Assembly (NCBI GenBank): GCA_965227695.1
Contig: OZ245760.1
Coordinates: forward strand, 2,661,067 to 2,725,066
Direction of reading: 5' to 3'
Length of the DNA stretch: 64,000 nt
Origin: UBA1858 sp965227695
GTDB lineage: Bacteria; Pseudomonadota; Gammaproteobacteria; UBA4575
Positions within the stretch are counted from its first letter, which is position 1, and each line of letters begins with the position of its first letter. Shown in pieces: positions 35,082 to 43,863 of the stretch. The position numbers and the translations under genes are program-made. The notes beneath the pieces are model-generated. The model had not been told where the DNA came from. It saw nothing but the letters and a program-made list of their open reading frames with translations, and did no database searches.

Positions 35082-35834
35082 TTATCTCTCGTTTTTCTCT
35101 TTTTCTTCTGCCAGATATTCATCCAGCAAATGGTGTTCTTGCTCGTTTAAACTCAACTTCTCAATCATATCAGCTCGACGCAAAAAAGTACGGCCCAGCA
35201 TCTGCTTTAGCCTCCATCGGGCAATTATTTGATGATCACCGCTCAACAGCTCTTCCGGAACTGTGAAACCTTGAATGCACTCAGGTCGGGTATAGTGCGG
35301 GCAGTCAAGCAAGCCTTGTTCAAAAGAGTCCTGTTGCGCAGACTGCTCGTCACCCAGCACACCGGGCAACGTTCTCACAACAGCATCGATGACAATCATC
35401 GCCGCGAGTTCACCACCACTAATGACGTAATCACCGATTGACCACTCCTGGTCTACACGTGCCTGGATGATACGCTCATCAATTCCTTCATAGCGCCCGC
35501 AAAGAAGCACGAGATGGTCTATTTCACTAAAGCTTCGCACCGCCTTCTGGTCCAGAGGTTTTCCCTGTGGACTCAAATATACGACAGTCGATTGGGCATC
35601 AGTTTTTGCTACCGTTTCATCAATCGCACGTACCAACGGCTCATATTGCATAACCATTCCAGGACCACCGCCATAAGGCCTGTCATCCACACGATTATTG
35701 GTATCCCGTGAATATTCACGCGGATTAGTGACGCCAAGCTTTACCCGCTCACTGCGCAATGCACGGCCAACCACACCGTAATCACGTATCGCTGACACAA
35801 GTCCGGGAAACAATGTGATCACATCTATCTGCAT
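35082..35834 (-). CDS. trmD: tRNA m1G37 methyltransferase TrmD
   Basis: SPOUT methyltransferase that makes m1G37, which prevents frameshifts. The knot motifs are LLCGRYEGIDERI and YVISGGELAAMIVIDAVVR. The start at 35834 (MQIDVITLFPGLV, 250 residues) is used; the extension upstream overlaps rimM. It sits between rimM and rplS with a 4 bp gap to rplS. Confidence 0.98.
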   Translation of the reverse strand: MQIDVITLFPGLVSAIRDYGVVGRALRSERVKLGVTNPREYSRDTNNRVDDRPYGGGPGMVMQYEPLVRAIDETVAKTDAQSTVVYLSPQGKPLDQKAVRSFSEIDHLVLLCGRYEGIDERIIQARVDQEWSIGDYVISGGELAAMIVIDAVVRTLPGVLGDEQSAQQDSFEQGLLDCPHYTRPECIQGFTVPEELLSGDHQIIARWRLKQMLGRTFLRRADMIEKLSLNEQEHHLLDEYLAEEKEKNER

Positions 35835-35886
35835 GCCCCGATCCTCAATCGTGTCTTGTCGGCCAGTCAAATGTATGTGACCAGCA

Positions 35887-36390
35887 TTAAAACCCGGTAT
35901 CCCAGTCCACCACCATACGCCGATTTGGCAGATCAATGGATCTTACCACCCGATCCTGAATATATGGGATAAGGTGTTCATGCTGGTGCTGGTCGACAAC
36001 GACCAAAACATCGTTGGCACCTGTTTCCATTAAATCTTTTATTTCACCAAGACACCGATGTTGCAGATCATAGACGTCAAGGCCAATCAGCTGGAACCAG
36101 TAATATTCATTTTCACCAAGCGCCTCGAGCTGATCTGCCGCAACCCATATTGTTTGATTCAACAGTGCGACTGCTTGATCTCGATTATCGATTCCTGCAA
36201 GTTTTGCAACGACTCCCGCATTATGTGCATGACCGCCTTCAACGACCAAGTGCCGGCTGTCAGGACCCAAAAACCAGTGTTTATATTGAGTAATTTTCTG
36301 CCTTGGCTGCGTATAGGAATATACTTTTATCCAGCCTTTGACACCAAACAGGCCGTTGACCCTGCCCAATAATATTTTTTCGTTCTCCAC
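35887..36390 (-). CDS. rimM: 16S rRNA processing protein RimM
   Basis: Ribosome maturation factor that binds S19 in the 30S head. The N-terminal LLGRVNGLFGVKGWIKVYSYT and the PRC-barrel part with LIGLDVYDLQHRCLGEI and NDVLVV are typical. Length 167 residues. It is 50 bp downstream of rpsP. Confidence 0.95.
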   Translation of the reverse strand: MENEKILLGRVNGLFGVKGWIKVYSYTQPRQKITQYKHWFLGPDSRHLVVEGGHAHNAGVVAKLAGIDNRDQAVALLNQTIWVAADQLEALGENEYYWFQLIGLDVYDLQHRCLGEIKDLMETGANDVLVVVDQHQHEHLIPYIQDRVVRSIDLPNRRMVVDWDTGF

Positions 36391-36440
36391 GCCGATTTAC
36401 GATGTGGCTTCACAATCTTTGCGTGCGCTGATGCGTTCAG

Positions 36441-36689
36441 CTATGCCGCTTTATCAACATCCTTGAGTAAAGATTCCACTCTTTCAGAAGCTTTGGCGCC
36501 AACTCCCTGCCAATAATTAACCCTGTCCATATCAACATGGAGCCTCACTTCCTGGCCTGTGGCACGCGGGTTGAAATACCCAAGACGTTCAATATATCCA
36601 CTATCGCGTCGTTTGCGAGAATCCGTCACAACGATGTGATAGAAAGGGCGCTTTTTCGCACCACCCCGAGCTAATCTTATACTAACCAT
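36441..36689 (-). CDS. rpsP: 30S ribosomal protein S16
   Basis: An 82-residue ribosomal protein beginning MVSIRLARGGAKKRPFYHIVVTD-like, with SRKRRDSGYIERLGYFNP, diagnostic of S16. First gene of the rpsP-rimM-trmD-rplS operon. Confidence 0.98.
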   Translation of the reverse strand: MVSIRLARGGAKKRPFYHIVVTDSRKRRDSGYIERLGYFNPRATGQEVRLHVDMDRVNYWQGVGAKASERVESLLKDVDKAA

Positions 36690-36746
36690 ATATTAATTAT
36701 TATCCTAGTTGACCTGATCACCGCTTACTCAGGCGGAGAACCGCGC

Positions 36747-36752
36747 ATTGTA
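36747..36752 (-). promoter_or_regulatory. Putative -10 of the rpsP promoter
   Basis: On the minus strand TACAAT is followed by a GC-rich discriminator GCGCGG, as at stringently controlled ribosomal-protein promoters. No good -35 is present; TTTAAT 16 bp upstream is the nearest. Just downstream the leader can form GCGG-TTCT-CCGC or, exclusively, CCGC-CTGAGTAA-GCGG. Confidence 0.45.
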
Positions 36753-36859
36753 CTGAATTTCGGGGAAAATTAAAGATGTAATTTAGACCATTTCGATGCT
36801 TTCCACAGATGATCAGCGCGGGGATTATTCATCAGACACAGAATGGGGTGCATCAGGCG

Positions 36860-37234
36860 TCAGTCTTCTTGGGTTTTGCCCGTCCAGAACGAACAATAAG
36901 GACAGTCTTGATCTATTGCGTAATCTTCGCCCCGGTAATGAGGGCAACCGACAATCCTTTTATCCATAGAAACTGTAGGGATTTTTTCTTCGACGATCAG
37001 GCTATCCACATTTTCCAGCACATCCGCATTCCTTCTTATATCTATACTACTTTCCCATTCAGATACCAGTCGAAGTGGATCGTCTTCACCCAACGAAACT
37101 TTCAATTTTAGCTTGGTGGCAATTTTGTTGTCAGGGCCATAAAAACCAATTTTAACCAAAGGATAGCCACAAAAACCTCGATTTGACTTTTTAGCCAGGC
37201 GTTTTAAAACCCTTTCTGCTTTTGCGCTGGACAT
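36860..37234 (-). CDS. Unknown protein with C-terminal Cys/His cluster
   Basis: 124-residue hypothetical protein. The N-terminus is basic (VLKRLAKKSNRGFCGYP); the C-terminus has VGCPHYRGEDYAIDQDCPYC, giving C97, H99, C111 and C114, a plausible zinc site. No signal peptide or TM. It is 41 bp downstream of the DUF1513-like gene on the same strand and upstream of rpsP. Not recognised; possibly a partner of its upstream neighbour. Confidence 0.6.
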   Translation of the reverse strand: MSSAKAERVLKRLAKKSNRGFCGYPLVKIGFYGPDNKIATKLKLKVSLGEDDPLRLVSEWESSIDIRRNADVLENVDSLIVEEKIPTVSMDKRIVGCPHYRGEDYAIDQDCPYCSFWTGKTQED

Positions 37235-37275
37235 TATTTAACATTGATAGGCAGGTTGATTTAAACAATCCGGAT

Positions 37276-38406
37276 TCAGGAATAGGTTGCAAGATGGGAC
37301 CCTGTAATAGCAATATCAACATCGTAGCCTTGCACGGGTTCAAATGTTTCGGCATTCACCATTCCAAGTTTACTGTCAGGTTTGTCGTAACTAAAAATAT
37401 AGTTTTTTTTATCGAGGGTCATGGTAACCCCTCGCGGATGTGTCACTTTTATAGTGTGGACTAATTGTTGTGTTTCCAGATCCCAGAATGTAATTCTTCC
37501 GGCATCAGGTGTTGTTGCCGCGGCAATATTTCTCAGATTGTCAATGCATACGCTCAATGTTTCACCTACCATTTTATTAAGAATATTACCGGGGCCCTTT
37601 GCTGTCACAAGTTTTCTATTCATGCCGCCAATAGTCACGCCACCATTTTTCTTTGCTGGCGAGCCTTCTCGAGGTGCAGAAACGACGACAATATTTCCAT
37701 TTTCAGCCACGGCGACATGACCGGCGTTAAAACGTTTGTTTTCCACCCATATCTTGGCAATTAATTGCTGGCTCTCAATATCTACGTAGGTAACACTACC
37801 AAGCTCTTTTTCGCCGACTAAACCACCCCCATTGGTAATAATCATTGTTTTACCATCTTTGAGGATTTGGCAATCATGGGGCCTTGAACCGTAACTTGGA
37901 AATTCGCCAATTTCTTCCATGGTAACGGCGTCGCGCATGACTATGAGCCCTTTATACTCACCTCGTGTGATTGTTTCCGCGGCATACAAAATTTTGCCAT
38001 CAGGTGAGTAAGCGCCGTGCCCATAAAAGTTCCTATCTTCCGGGCACGGGATTTCTCTTAGTACTTTACCCGTAGAAATATCAAGCTCGCAGGCACCGGG
38101 ACCTCTTTTTTCAAATAACGCCGCGCGCCCTGACAGGACTGGATTAAACGCGATACCATGACCCAGAAATGGTGTTTTAACCACGCCACAGTTGAAATTC
38201 GGGTCATCTAAATCAACGGCCAGCATATAGAAATCCAGTGAGCCGGCAGAATTTTGTCTTCCGGTATAACCGACGATCATCCCTAACGTTGCATTAGTAT
38301 TCGCCGATATCCCGACACCACCATACTGATTCAATGGTTTTACATTCGGCCCCCGGCATAACCCGCCTGACAGGGTACCACTTTTGACAATTTGATTAGA
38401 AATCAT
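37276..38406 (-). CDS. DUF1513-like beta-propeller protein
   Basis: 376-residue protein with repeated beta-propeller motifs and the DUF1513 hallmarks GHGIAFNP, FYGHGAYSPDGKILYAAE and RPHDCQILKDGKTMIITNGGG. DUF1513 proteins are usually exported and often lie in iron-uptake clusters; this one shows no signal peptide at the chosen start (MISNQIVKSGTL), and no iron-uptake gene is adjacent. It may therefore be cytoplasmic, or the true start may differ. It sits between ffh and the rpsP operon, on the same strand. Confidence 0.72.
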   Translation of the reverse strand: MISNQIVKSGTLSGGLCRGPNVKPLNQYGGVGISANTNATLGMIVGYTGRQNSAGSLDFYMLAVDLDDPNFNCGVVKTPFLGHGIAFNPVLSGRAALFEKRGPGACELDISTGKVLREIPCPEDRNFYGHGAYSPDGKILYAAETITRGEYKGLIVMRDAVTMEEIGEFPSYGSRPHDCQILKDGKTMIITNGGGLVGEKELGSVTYVDIESQQLIAKIWVENKRFNAGHVAVAENGNIVVVSAPREGSPAKKNGGVTIGGMNRKLVTAKGPGNILNKMVGETLSVCIDNLRNIAAATTPDAGRITFWDLETQQLVHTIKVTHPRGVTMTLDKKNYIFSYDKPDSKLGMVNAETFEPVQGYDVDIAITGSHLATYS

Positions 38407-38516
38407 CCTGAATTTGTATTATGCGATCAAAATACCTGCAACCTAGCAAGGATTTATTAAGATATTGTTACCAAATCGCGACAAACCAAAATTTTTGATG
38501 AAATTAATCGAGCCTA

Positions 38517-39878
38517 TTACATCGGCATATTCGGTGGCATTTTCCCCTGCATTGCCCTCATCATGTTTTTCATTCCACCTTTTTTTGAGAACTTCTTCAT
38601 CATTTTACGCATTTGCGTGTATTGCTTTAACAGGCGATTGACATCCTGAACCTGCATTCCAGAACCGGCCGCGATGCGCTGTTTGCGTGTGGCTTTTATA
38701 ATATCCGGGAAGCGGCGTTCCCTGGGTGTCATAGAGTCAATCATGGCAAGCATATGTATTATTGCCTTGTCATCCGCCTGTGACTTCATTGCATCAGATA
38801 TCTTGCCTGCTCCCGGCAATTTATCGATAAGGCTGTTAACCCCCCCCATTTTCTGCATTTGCAAAAGTTGTGAGCGCAGATCATTGAGAGTAAACCCCTT
38901 ACCACTTTTAAGTTTTTTTGCCAGCCGGCCAGCTTCCTGGTGATCAACTTTTTGTTGAGCTTCCTCGACCAGAGTGACCACATCTCCCATACCGAGAATA
39001 CGAGACGCCACACGATCCGGATAAAACGGTTCCAGCCCATCTATTTTTTCTCCTGTGCCCAGGAATTTGATCGGCTTACCGGTGATTTCCCTAACGGATA
39101 GGGCTGCACCGCCCCTGGCATCACCATCAGTTTTGGTCAGGATGACGCCTGTCAGTGGTAATGCCTCATTAAATGCCTGCGCAGACAATGCCGCATCCTG
39201 ACCACTCATGCTGTCAACGACAAACAGCGTCTCTACCGGATTGATCGCTTCATGCAGGGCCCGAATCTCAGCCATCATGTCTTCATCGACATGCAGGCGC
39301 CCTGCGGTATCAACAAATAATATATCGAAATGGTTGGAACGCGCATGACTGATCGCGTTTTCCGCAATATCCAGTGGGGACTGTTCAATATCACTTGGGA
39401 TAAATTCCACGCCGACTTGACTGGCTAATGTTTCCAGTTGCTTGATTGCAGCCGGACGATAGATATCGCAACTGACGACGCCAATTTTTTTCTTGTCTGT
39501 TTCGGCCAGCCGCCTGGAAAGCTTACCTATGGTTGTTGTCTTACCAGCCCCCTGTAATCCGGCAACCAACACAATTGCGGGTGGCTGAACATTGAGCTGC
39601 AAACCTTCGTTAGCATCGCCCATCAGATGCACCAACTCATCCTGCACAACTTTTATAAACGCCTGCCCGGGAGTGATATTATCAATGACTTCTTTACCGA
39701 TAGCCGTGCTTCTCACGCGCTCAATGAAAGATTTAACTACAGGTAGTGCGACATCAGCTTCCAGCAGGGCCATACGTACCTCACGCAGGGCTTCCTGGAT
39801 ATTATCTTCCGTCAGTCGCGCCTGGCCGCGCAGTTTTCCTACCGTGTCGGAGAGACGTTTGGTTAAATTTTCAAACAT
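38517..39878 (-). CDS. ffh: Signal recognition particle GTPase Ffh
   Basis: Targets nascent membrane proteins to FtsY and SecYEG. N domain, then the G domain with GLQGAGKTTTIGKL, DTAGRLHVDEDMM and TKTDGDARGGAALS, then the Met-rich M domain (MRKMMKKF, MKNMMRAMQGKMPPNMPM). I use the ATG at 39878 (MFENLTKRLSDTV, 453 residues), since the upstream Met is not conserved in the family. Confidence 0.98.
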   Translation of the reverse strand: MFENLTKRLSDTVGKLRGQARLTEDNIQEALREVRMALLEADVALPVVKSFIERVRSTAIGKEVIDNITPGQAFIKVVQDELVHLMGDANEGLQLNVQPPAIVLVAGLQGAGKTTTIGKLSRRLAETDKKKIGVVSCDIYRPAAIKQLETLASQVGVEFIPSDIEQSPLDIAENAISHARSNHFDILFVDTAGRLHVDEDMMAEIRALHEAINPVETLFVVDSMSGQDAALSAQAFNEALPLTGVILTKTDGDARGGAALSVREITGKPIKFLGTGEKIDGLEPFYPDRVASRILGMGDVVTLVEEAQQKVDHQEAGRLAKKLKSGKGFTLNDLRSQLLQMQKMGGVNSLIDKLPGAGKISDAMKSQADDKAIIHMLAMIDSMTPRERRFPDIIKATRKQRIAAGSGMQVQDVNRLLKQYTQMRKMMKKFSKKGGMKNMMRAMQGKMPPNMPM

Positions 39879-40014
39879 ATTGATAATCCGGTGCAATAAT
39901 AATGTTTACGCATGGGACTAGTGTAAACCTTTGATCTTCATCCAGCCATGGTGAAGTTGAAATAAATAAAGCAAGGATCAGGACTAGGAAAGCTGTAATG
40001 AATTAACCGGGTGC

Positions 40015-40782
40015 CTATATGACGAGTGTTTCACCACATGCAATTGAGCGCATTTGACGCCGGGGCATTACAGCACGCAATTCAGCCATGATTTTTTGTT
40101 CCTCACCAGGCTGCAGATGAGACACACAAATCTGTGGATCGTGTATCAGGGTGGAAAGCTCTTGCGCCAGCGATCGGGGAGAGAAATGCTTGGCCTGATT
40201 GGCAATTTCAGAGCGCTCATCGGCAAATGCACATTCCACAATTAACAAATCAACGCTGTCCTGTTGATTAAGCGCTTGCCAGAGATTAGGCGCGGATGCG
40301 GTATCACCACTAAAGGCAAAGCTGCTATGCTCGTCCTGCACAATATAACCTACAGCCGGCACTGTGTGTTCGACTTCGACCATTGTATAACGCAAGTTAT
40401 CAAGTATTATCATTTGATCAGGTAGCATGGGTACATATTCAACGACAGCCTTGTCTTTACTGGGAAGCGAAAAGAAATTCGGCCATATTTTCCAGTTGAA
40501 GATATGATCCATCAACACCTGGTAAGTATTTGGCTGGCAGTACACCCGGAGAGGCTGTTTAATCAGCCGCTCATAGATAGTATCAATTAATAAAGGAAGA
40601 CCGGCGATATGATCCAGATGGCTATGGGTAATAAAAACATGCTGTATCTGAAACAGGTCTTCAAGGGGTAAATCACCAACGCCGGTGCCACAATCCAGCA
40701 GGGTATCAGAATTAACACGCAGCGCAGTGGTTCGTAGCCCGCGACCAATTCCGCCGCTGCAGCCCAAAACATTTATTTTCAT
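40015..40782 (-). CDS. Metallo-beta-lactamase-fold phosphodiesterase-like protein
   Basis: 255-residue MBL-fold hydrolase with the zinc motif THSHLDHIAGLPLL and the later histidine and aspartate positions (EHTVPAVGY, FSGDTASAP, SHLQPGEEQK). The layout resembles class II 3',5'-cyclic-nucleotide phosphodiesterases and RNase Z relatives. The substrate is not certain. It is transcribed with the ffh strand and is divergent from ypjD. Confidence 0.75.
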   Translation of the reverse strand: MKINVLGCSGGIGRGLRTTALRVNSDTLLDCGTGVGDLPLEDLFQIQHVFITHSHLDHIAGLPLLIDTIYERLIKQPLRVYCQPNTYQVLMDHIFNWKIWPNFFSLPSKDKAVVEYVPMLPDQMIILDNLRYTMVEVEHTVPAVGYIVQDEHSSFAFSGDTASAPNLWQALNQQDSVDLLIVECAFADERSEIANQAKHFSPRSLAQELSTLIHDPQICVSHLQPGEEQKIMAELRAVMPRRQMRSIACGETLVI

Positions 40783-40963
40783 GTGGCTATTATAATCTTA
40801 AAATTGTTTCACCGGTTAGTGCATGGGGCATCCTATCACCAGCCATGACAGTGAAATGTCTAATACATCGCAATGTATTAGCCATGATCAGATAAATTGC
40901 ACCAAACCCGGGTTTAGAAAAATTAGATTGACTTTATAGAACATCAACGCTAATTGTAGTTCA

Positions 40964-41761
40964 ATGATTGGTATATTTTCAGCAACACTTGGCATCATCG
41001 CAACTCTGGGGATTTGGCTTCACATTCAGGCCATGGCAGTGGGCAATTCCCCGGCACGCGTCAGATTCATGGCTCCCTGGGGGTTGACCATTGTGACGAT
41101 GGCAATGCTTGCCCCCAGCAGAATATTCACCCAACAAGGCATCGATTTTGATTTCTATAATTCCCTGTATATAGCCGCGTTTTTTATCTGCTCAATCCTT
41201 TTCATCGTCAGCATATTCAAACGCGTTGAACATCTGGGCCTGATTGTACTCCCCGTGGTGTCAATAACAATCGGGCTTAACCTGATGTTCCTGAGGCCCG
41301 GGCCGGAAGAAATATTCAGCCTCGGGATACAGACGCATATCATCACCTCAATCATTGCTTTTAGTATTTTAGGCCTGTCTGCCGTGCAGGCCATACTGCT
41401 TTATTTTCAGAATAAGGCTTTAAAGGACCACACCCTGGCGACCTGGCTACGTGGTATTCCTTCTCTGCATGAGAGTGAAATACTTCTATTTCAACTTATC
41501 ACCCTGGGTCTGGCTTTCCTGACGCTTGCCCTGGTCTCAGGGTTCATATATCTGGATGATATCTTCGCCCAGCATCTGGCACATAAAACAATCCTGTCTT
41601 CGCTCGCATGGGTCGTGTTTGCGGTTCTGCTATGGGGCAGAGCCCAGTTTGGTTGGCGCGGTTCGACCGCAATCCGTTGGTCACTGTCCGGCTTCACCTT
41701 TCTGATTCTGGCTTACTTTGGCAGCAAATTCGTCCTGGAATTAATCCTCTACAACAATTAA
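40964..41761 (+). CDS. ypjD: CcsA-type inner membrane protein YpjD
   Basis: 265-residue polytopic protein with about eight TM helices, of the cytochrome c assembly (CcsA/ResC) superfamily. E. coli YpjD is encoded next to ffh and a CorC-type gene, as here. The motif WVVFAVLLWGRAQFGWRG resembles the conserved C-terminal loop of that family. A true heme-handling role is not proven for YpjD proteins. Confidence 0.85.
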   Translation: MIGIFSATLGIIATLGIWLHIQAMAVGNSPARVRFMAPWGLTIVTMAMLAPSRIFTQQGIDFDFYNSLYIAAFFICSILFIVSIFKRVEHLGLIVLPVVSITIGLNLMFLRPGPEEIFSLGIQTHIITSIIAFSILGLSAVQAILLYFQNKALKDHTLATWLRGIPSLHESEILLFQLITLGLAFLTLALVSGFIYLDDIFAQHLAHKTILSSLAWVVFAVLLWGRAQFGWRGSTAIRWSLSGFTFLILAYFGSKFVLELILYNN

Positions 41762-41775
41762 ATCACGATACTCTC

Positions 41776-41805
41776 TTGACAAGTCTCCCGGGAATTACGT
41801 AAAAC
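41776..41805 (+). promoter_or_regulatory. Putative promoter of the CNNM/CorC gene
   Basis: A perfect -35 TTGACA (41776-41781) is followed 18 bp later by TAAAAC (41800-41805), a weak -10. It lies in the gap between ypjD and the next gene, so that gene may have its own promoter as well as read-through. Confidence 0.4.
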
Positions 41806-41843
41806 AATCCGGTGTTTGACTATCAGGGGGAGCACAAAAGCTC

Positions 41844-43127
41844 TTGGACGATTACTCGATAAGTACCCTATTTATCATACTAGGGGTACTGCTACTTTTT
41901 TCTGCTTTTTTTTCCGGTTCAGAAACAGCGTTAATGGCTTTAAACCGTTATCGTCTGAGACATTTAGCCAACAAAGGTCATCGTGGCGCTTACCTTGCGC
42001 AAAACCTGCTGGAAAAACCTGATCGACTGATCGGCTTAATCCTGCTGGGCAATAATGTTGTCAATTTAGTCGCCTCACCCCTTGCCGCTTACCTGGGTTA
42101 CCGCCTTTATGGTGATGTCGGGGTGTTTGCAGCAACAGTGATGTTTATTGTCGCCGTACTCATCTTTGCAGAGGTCACACCCAAAACACTGGCAGCATTA
42201 CACCCGGAAAAGTTTGCCTTCCCAGCCTCGTTCATTTACACCCCGCTGCAGTACGTTACATACCCGGTTGTACTACTCATTAATTTCATTGCCAATACGC
42301 TGCTTAAATTGCTGGGCGTCAATATTGATAGCCAGGGGCTTAGCTCTCTCAGTCGTGAAGAATTACGCACGGTTGTAAAAGAGGCCGGCAGCCTGATCCC
42401 CAGCGCTCACCAGGACATGCTCATAGGAATACTCGACCTGGAATCCATAACCGTTGAAGATATCATGATTCCACGCAATGAAGTCATTGGCGTGGATCTG
42501 GATAAAGACTGGGAATCCATTCGTTCACAAATTGTCAACGCGCCATTTACACGTATGCCGGTATTTCACGAAAACCTGGATAATGTTACCGGCTTTATAC
42601 ATTTGAGAAAAATTTTCCCGCGCATCGTTGAGGACAAAATTACACTCGATGAGCTCAAGGAAAATTTACGTGAGCCTTATTTCATTCCAGAAAGCACGAG
42701 CCTTAATAGACAGTTACTTAACTTCCAGCGCGAAAAAAGGCGAATAGGCCTGGTTGTTGACGAATATGGAGATATTCAGGGCCTGGTAACACTTGAAGAT
42801 TTACTGGAGGAAATTGTTGGCGAATTCACTAATGATCCTGCCACTTTAATGACAGATATACATCCCCAGGATGACGGGAGTTATGTCATTGACGGCAGCA
42901 CGCATGTTCGCGATGTAAACAAAGCGTTGCACTGGAATTTACATGACGATGGCCCCCGGACGATCAACGGCCTGGTACTTGAACACCTGGAAACCATTCC
43001 GGAAACAGGCACCTCAGTCCTGATTGATGGGCACCCGATTGAAATTGTTCGCATGCTGAACAATTCGATTCGCACAGTGCGGATTCAACCCGCGGTCAAC
43101 GCGCCGGGGCCATCATTAGGCAAGTAG
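41844..43127 (+). CDS. CNNM/CorC-family transporter protein
   Basis: 427-residue protein with an N-terminal DUF21 membrane domain (GVLLLFSAFFSGSETALMALNRYRL), two CBS domains (MIPRNEVIGVDLD, IGLVVDEYGDIQGLVTLEDLLEEIVGE) and a C-terminal CorC/HlyC domain (NGLVLEHLETIPETG). Relatives take part in Mg or Co efflux. The start is a TTG at 41844: no ATG precedes residue 31 and starting there would delete the first TM helix. An AGGGGGAG motif lies 12-20 bp before it. Confidence 0.88.
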   Translation: MDDYSISTLFIILGVLLLFSAFFSGSETALMALNRYRLRHLANKGHRGAYLAQNLLEKPDRLIGLILLGNNVVNLVASPLAAYLGYRLYGDVGVFAATVMFIVAVLIFAEVTPKTLAALHPEKFAFPASFIYTPLQYVTYPVVLLINFIANTLLKLLGVNIDSQGLSSLSREELRTVVKEAGSLIPSAHQDMLIGILDLESITVEDIMIPRNEVIGVDLDKDWESIRSQIVNAPFTRMPVFHENLDNVTGFIHLRKIFPRIVEDKITLDELKENLREPYFIPESTSLNRQLLNFQREKRRIGLVVDEYGDIQGLVTLEDLLEEIVGEFTNDPATLMTDIHPQDDGSYVIDGSTHVRDVNKALHWNLHDDGPRTINGLVLEHLETIPETGTSVLIDGHPIEIVRMLNNSIRTVRIQPAVNAPGPSLGK

Positions 43128-43180
43128 CGTTCCGATATTAAAAGATAACTGATCAATATTCTCAGGCGCAGGCGCGATAC

Positions 43181-43573
43181 CTACATGGAAAGACATTCTC
43201 CGAGTACCAGAATAACGGATTCCCTGTTCCTCCGTGTACTATGCACATAGGGCGCCGTATTGGTGACTGAAAACTTCAAAGTGGAGAAATTCATGATAAA
43301 TTCACCATTTATCTCACACTTCAACACATCTTCGTCCATCAACTCACATATGTCCGACTCACTCTCAGTTTGATACTCATAAACAGACCATGCCGAGTCG
43401 CTGTATTTAACCTGATACTTCGCATCTGGTCTAAAACGCTCTCTTAGCCACCTGCCGTTTGTATAATCATATCCCGTTGCCTCTTCTGCAGAGCATATAT
43501 ATGTCCGCTCTTCAGCGATCAACGCTGCAGGGAATAAAAGACTTAGTATTACTAAATATGTTTTGATTTTCAT
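43181..43573 (-). CDS. Secreted unknown protein
   Basis: 130-residue hypothetical protein with a clear signal peptide (MKIKTYLVILSLLFPAALIA) and a likely cleavage before EERTYICSAEEATG. Four cysteines in the mature part (YICSA, SDICEL, LKCEI, GECLSM) could form two disulfides. No family recognised. It converges with the CorC gene. Confidence 0.6.
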   Translation of the reverse strand: MKIKTYLVILSLLFPAALIAEERTYICSAEEATGYDYTNGRWLRERFRPDAKYQVKYSDSAWSVYEYQTESESDICELMDEDVLKCEINGEFIMNFSTLKFSVTNTAPYVHSTRRNRESVILVLGECLSM

Positions 43574-43863
43574 TTTGAATCAGTCAAATTAAAGCCGGGT
43601 CGGATGTAATAAACAGCTCACACTATTCGAATCAGGAAAGGTTATTCACTTGCACGGGCAATGAAGTCCTGAACTATAACCATATATATTTAATCACCAT
43701 TCCAGATCAATTAATTGAACAACATTAAACCAAGCTTAACACTAACACAATTAAGCGTCCTGCAAGACCAGGCTGGTGATTACGTTTTACATGGCTTAAA
43801 CAATTATCCATGAGGTACAATAAACGATAGCAGTCTAATGATATACCATGAACGCTTAAGGAT

